Below, one piece after another: positions 63,065 to 64,000 of a DNA stretch of 64,000 nucleotides. The notes beneath the pieces were generated by a model. It was given only the letters and a program-made list of their open reading frames with translations. It had not been told where the DNA came from and ran no database searches. Each line of letters starts with the position of its first letter. The stretch's first letter is position 1. The position numbers were made by a program, and so were the translations under genes. Source of the stretch: Pseudomonadota bacterium (GTDB lineage Bacteria > Pseudomonadota > Alphaproteobacteria > Rhodobacterales > Rhodobacteraceae); assembly GCA_020161655.1 (NCBI GenBank), contig JAIUPC010000007.1, positions 186,001 to 250,000 of the forward strand. Reading direction: 5' to 3'.

Positions 63065-64000
63065 TTACTCACCCTTGATGCGTTCGATCACCGCGCCGCA
63101 GGCGCCGAGCTTGTCCTCGACCCGCTCATAGCCGCGGTCAAGGTGGTAGACCCGGTTCACCACCGTCTCGCCTTCCGCCGCCAGCCCGGCGAGGATCAGC
63201 GAGACCGAGGCGCGGAGATCCGTCGCCATCACCGGCGCGCCCTTCAGCCGCTCGACCCCGGTGACGCGGGCATGGCCGCCATGAACGTCGATATTGGCGC
63301 CCATCCGCATCAGTTCCGGGGCATGCATGAAGCGGTTCTCGAAGATCGTCTCCTCAAGGTCGCTCACCCCGTCGGCGGTGCACATCAGCGCCATCATCTG
63401 CGCCTGAAGATCGGTCGGGAAGCCGGGGAAGACCTCGGTCCGGACGTTGACCGCGTGGACGCGGCCATTGGCGCGGGCGACCTTCACGCCCTCATTGGTC
63501 TGGGTGATGGTGACGCCCGCCTCCTGCAGCTTTTCGCAAAAGCCGGGGAGGAGGTCCATGCTGCCGCCGATGAGTTCCAGCTCGCCCCCGGCGATGGCCG
63601 GCGCGATCATGTAGGTGCCAAGCTCGATCCGGTCCGCAACCACCCGGTGGGTCGCCCCGCCAAGCCGGTCGACGCCCTGGATCTCGATCCGGTCGGTGCC
63701 TTCGCCCTCGATCTGCGCGCCCATCGCCCGAAGGCATCGCACCAGATCGACGATCTCCGGCTCCCGCGCCGCGTTCTTCAGGACGGTCGTGCCCTTGGCG
63801 AGCGTCGCCGCCATGACGATATTCTCGGTCGCGCCCACGGAGGCAAAGCGCTGCTCGATCACCGCGCCCTTGAGGCCGCCCCGCGCCTCGGCATGCAGAT
63901 AGCCGTCCTTGAGTTCAATCGTGGCCCCGAGCGCCTCAAGCCCGGCGATATGCAGGTCCATCGGCCGAGCGCCGATGGCGCAGCCGCCCGGCAGCGAGAC
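63065..64000 (-). CDS. murA: UDP-N-acetylglucosamine 1-carboxyvinyltransferase (5' end beyond window)
   Basis: MurA starts peptidoglycan synthesis by adding enolpyruvate to UDP-GlcNAc. The visible C-terminal 311 residues begin [18 protein letters not shown], which contains the fosfomycin-target cysteine loop (GGCAIGARP). [13 protein letters not shown] and [14 protein letters not shown] follow, with the end [18 protein letters not shown]. Roughly the first 110 residues are outside the window. DUF2948 begins seven bases past its stop. Confidence 0.96.
   Translation of the reverse strand, partial: VSLPGGCAIGARPMDLHIAGLEALGATIELKDGYLHAEARGGLKGAVIEQRFASVGATENIVMAATLAKGTTVLKNAAREPEIVDLVRCLRAMGAQIEGEGTDRIEIQGVDRLGGATHRVVADRIELGTYMIAPAIAGGELELIGGSMDLLPGFCEKLQEAGVTITQTNEGVKVARANGRVHAVNVRTEVFPGFPTDLQAQMMALMCTADGVSDLEETIFENRFMHAPELMRMGANIDVHGGHARVTGVERLKGAPVMATDLRASVSLILAGLAAEGETVVNRVYHLDRGYERVEDKLGACGAVIERIKGE

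Overview
The window is GC-rich (roughly two thirds G+C), densely coded chromosomal DNA. It most likely comes from an alphaproteobacterium of the family Rhodobacteraceae (Rhodobacter/Paracoccus-like). This rests on the protein families present: DUF6324, DUF2948, MmcB, a RibB fused to a degenerate GTP cyclohydrolase II domain, NrdR-RibD, a heterotetrameric sarcosine oxidase, and a GAAC-N7-GAAC LexA box. I see no tRNA, rRNA, CRISPR array, insertion sequence or phage gene. Most of the window is core chromosome, with a few accessory surface and export modules.

Layout from left to right. Bases 1-860 hold an ArsR regulator and an AHSA1/SRPBCC protein. Bases 1067-5677 hold the glycine cleavage operon gcvT-gcvH-gcvP on the minus strand, behind a tandem glycine riboswitch. 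Bases 5796-12402 hold housekeeping enzymes: a gamma-glutamylcyclotransferase-like protein, PepT, a glutamate-tRNA ligase, a small zincin, a DUF1801 protein, WrbA and glutamine-dependent NAD synthetase. Bases 12497-15844 hold a long exported MORN-repeat protein facing an SGNH-GSCFA pair. Bases 16009-17729 hold leuA behind a leucine-rich leader peptide and hairpin. Bases 17908-24470 hold the rod-shape cluster mreB-mreC-mreD-mrdA-rodA, then a hydroxypyruvate reductase. Bases 24568-26852 hold DUF2867, hisF-hisE, DUF6324 and mmcB with its SOS box. Bases 27312-30071 hold two small membrane proteins and a KefB/C-type antiporter.

Bases 30087-39818 hold nusB, ribH, ribBX, an unknown gene, ribE, ribD and nrdR on the minus strand. 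A plus-strand capsule cassette (kpsS-like, Wza/KpsD-like lipoprotein, kpsC-like) lies between ribE and ribD. Bases 39948-42455 hold a GT-C-like membrane protein and a DUF616 glycosyltransferase. Bases 42580-44227 hold a dienelactone hydrolase and 5-formyltetrahydrofolate cyclo-ligase. Bases 44258-46477 are the least explained part: three tandem paralogues of a small secreted two-cysteine protein, preceded by an exported SH3b protein whose C-terminal half looks like a MliC lysozyme-inhibitor domain. Bases 46708-50748 hold rpoD and dnaG. Bases 50875-55927 hold soxB-soxD-soxA-soxG. Bases 56098-57861 hold a TadE/TadG pair. Bases 58157-64000 hold an acyl-CoA synthetase, a BON-LysM protein, an ABC exporter, DUF2948 and the C-terminal part of MurA.

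Functional links. Glycine cleavage, sarcosine oxidase and 5-formyl-THF cyclo-ligase all feed the tetrahydrofolate one-carbon pool. MreBCD, PBP2, RodA and MurA build the cell wall. The capsule genes, glycosyltransferases, SGNH/GSCFA enzymes, SH3b-MliC protein and small secreted triplet point to a substantial cell-surface programme. The best candidates for something undescribed are the secreted triplet with its SH3b-MliC neighbour, and the MORN protein with its alternating two-repeat unit.
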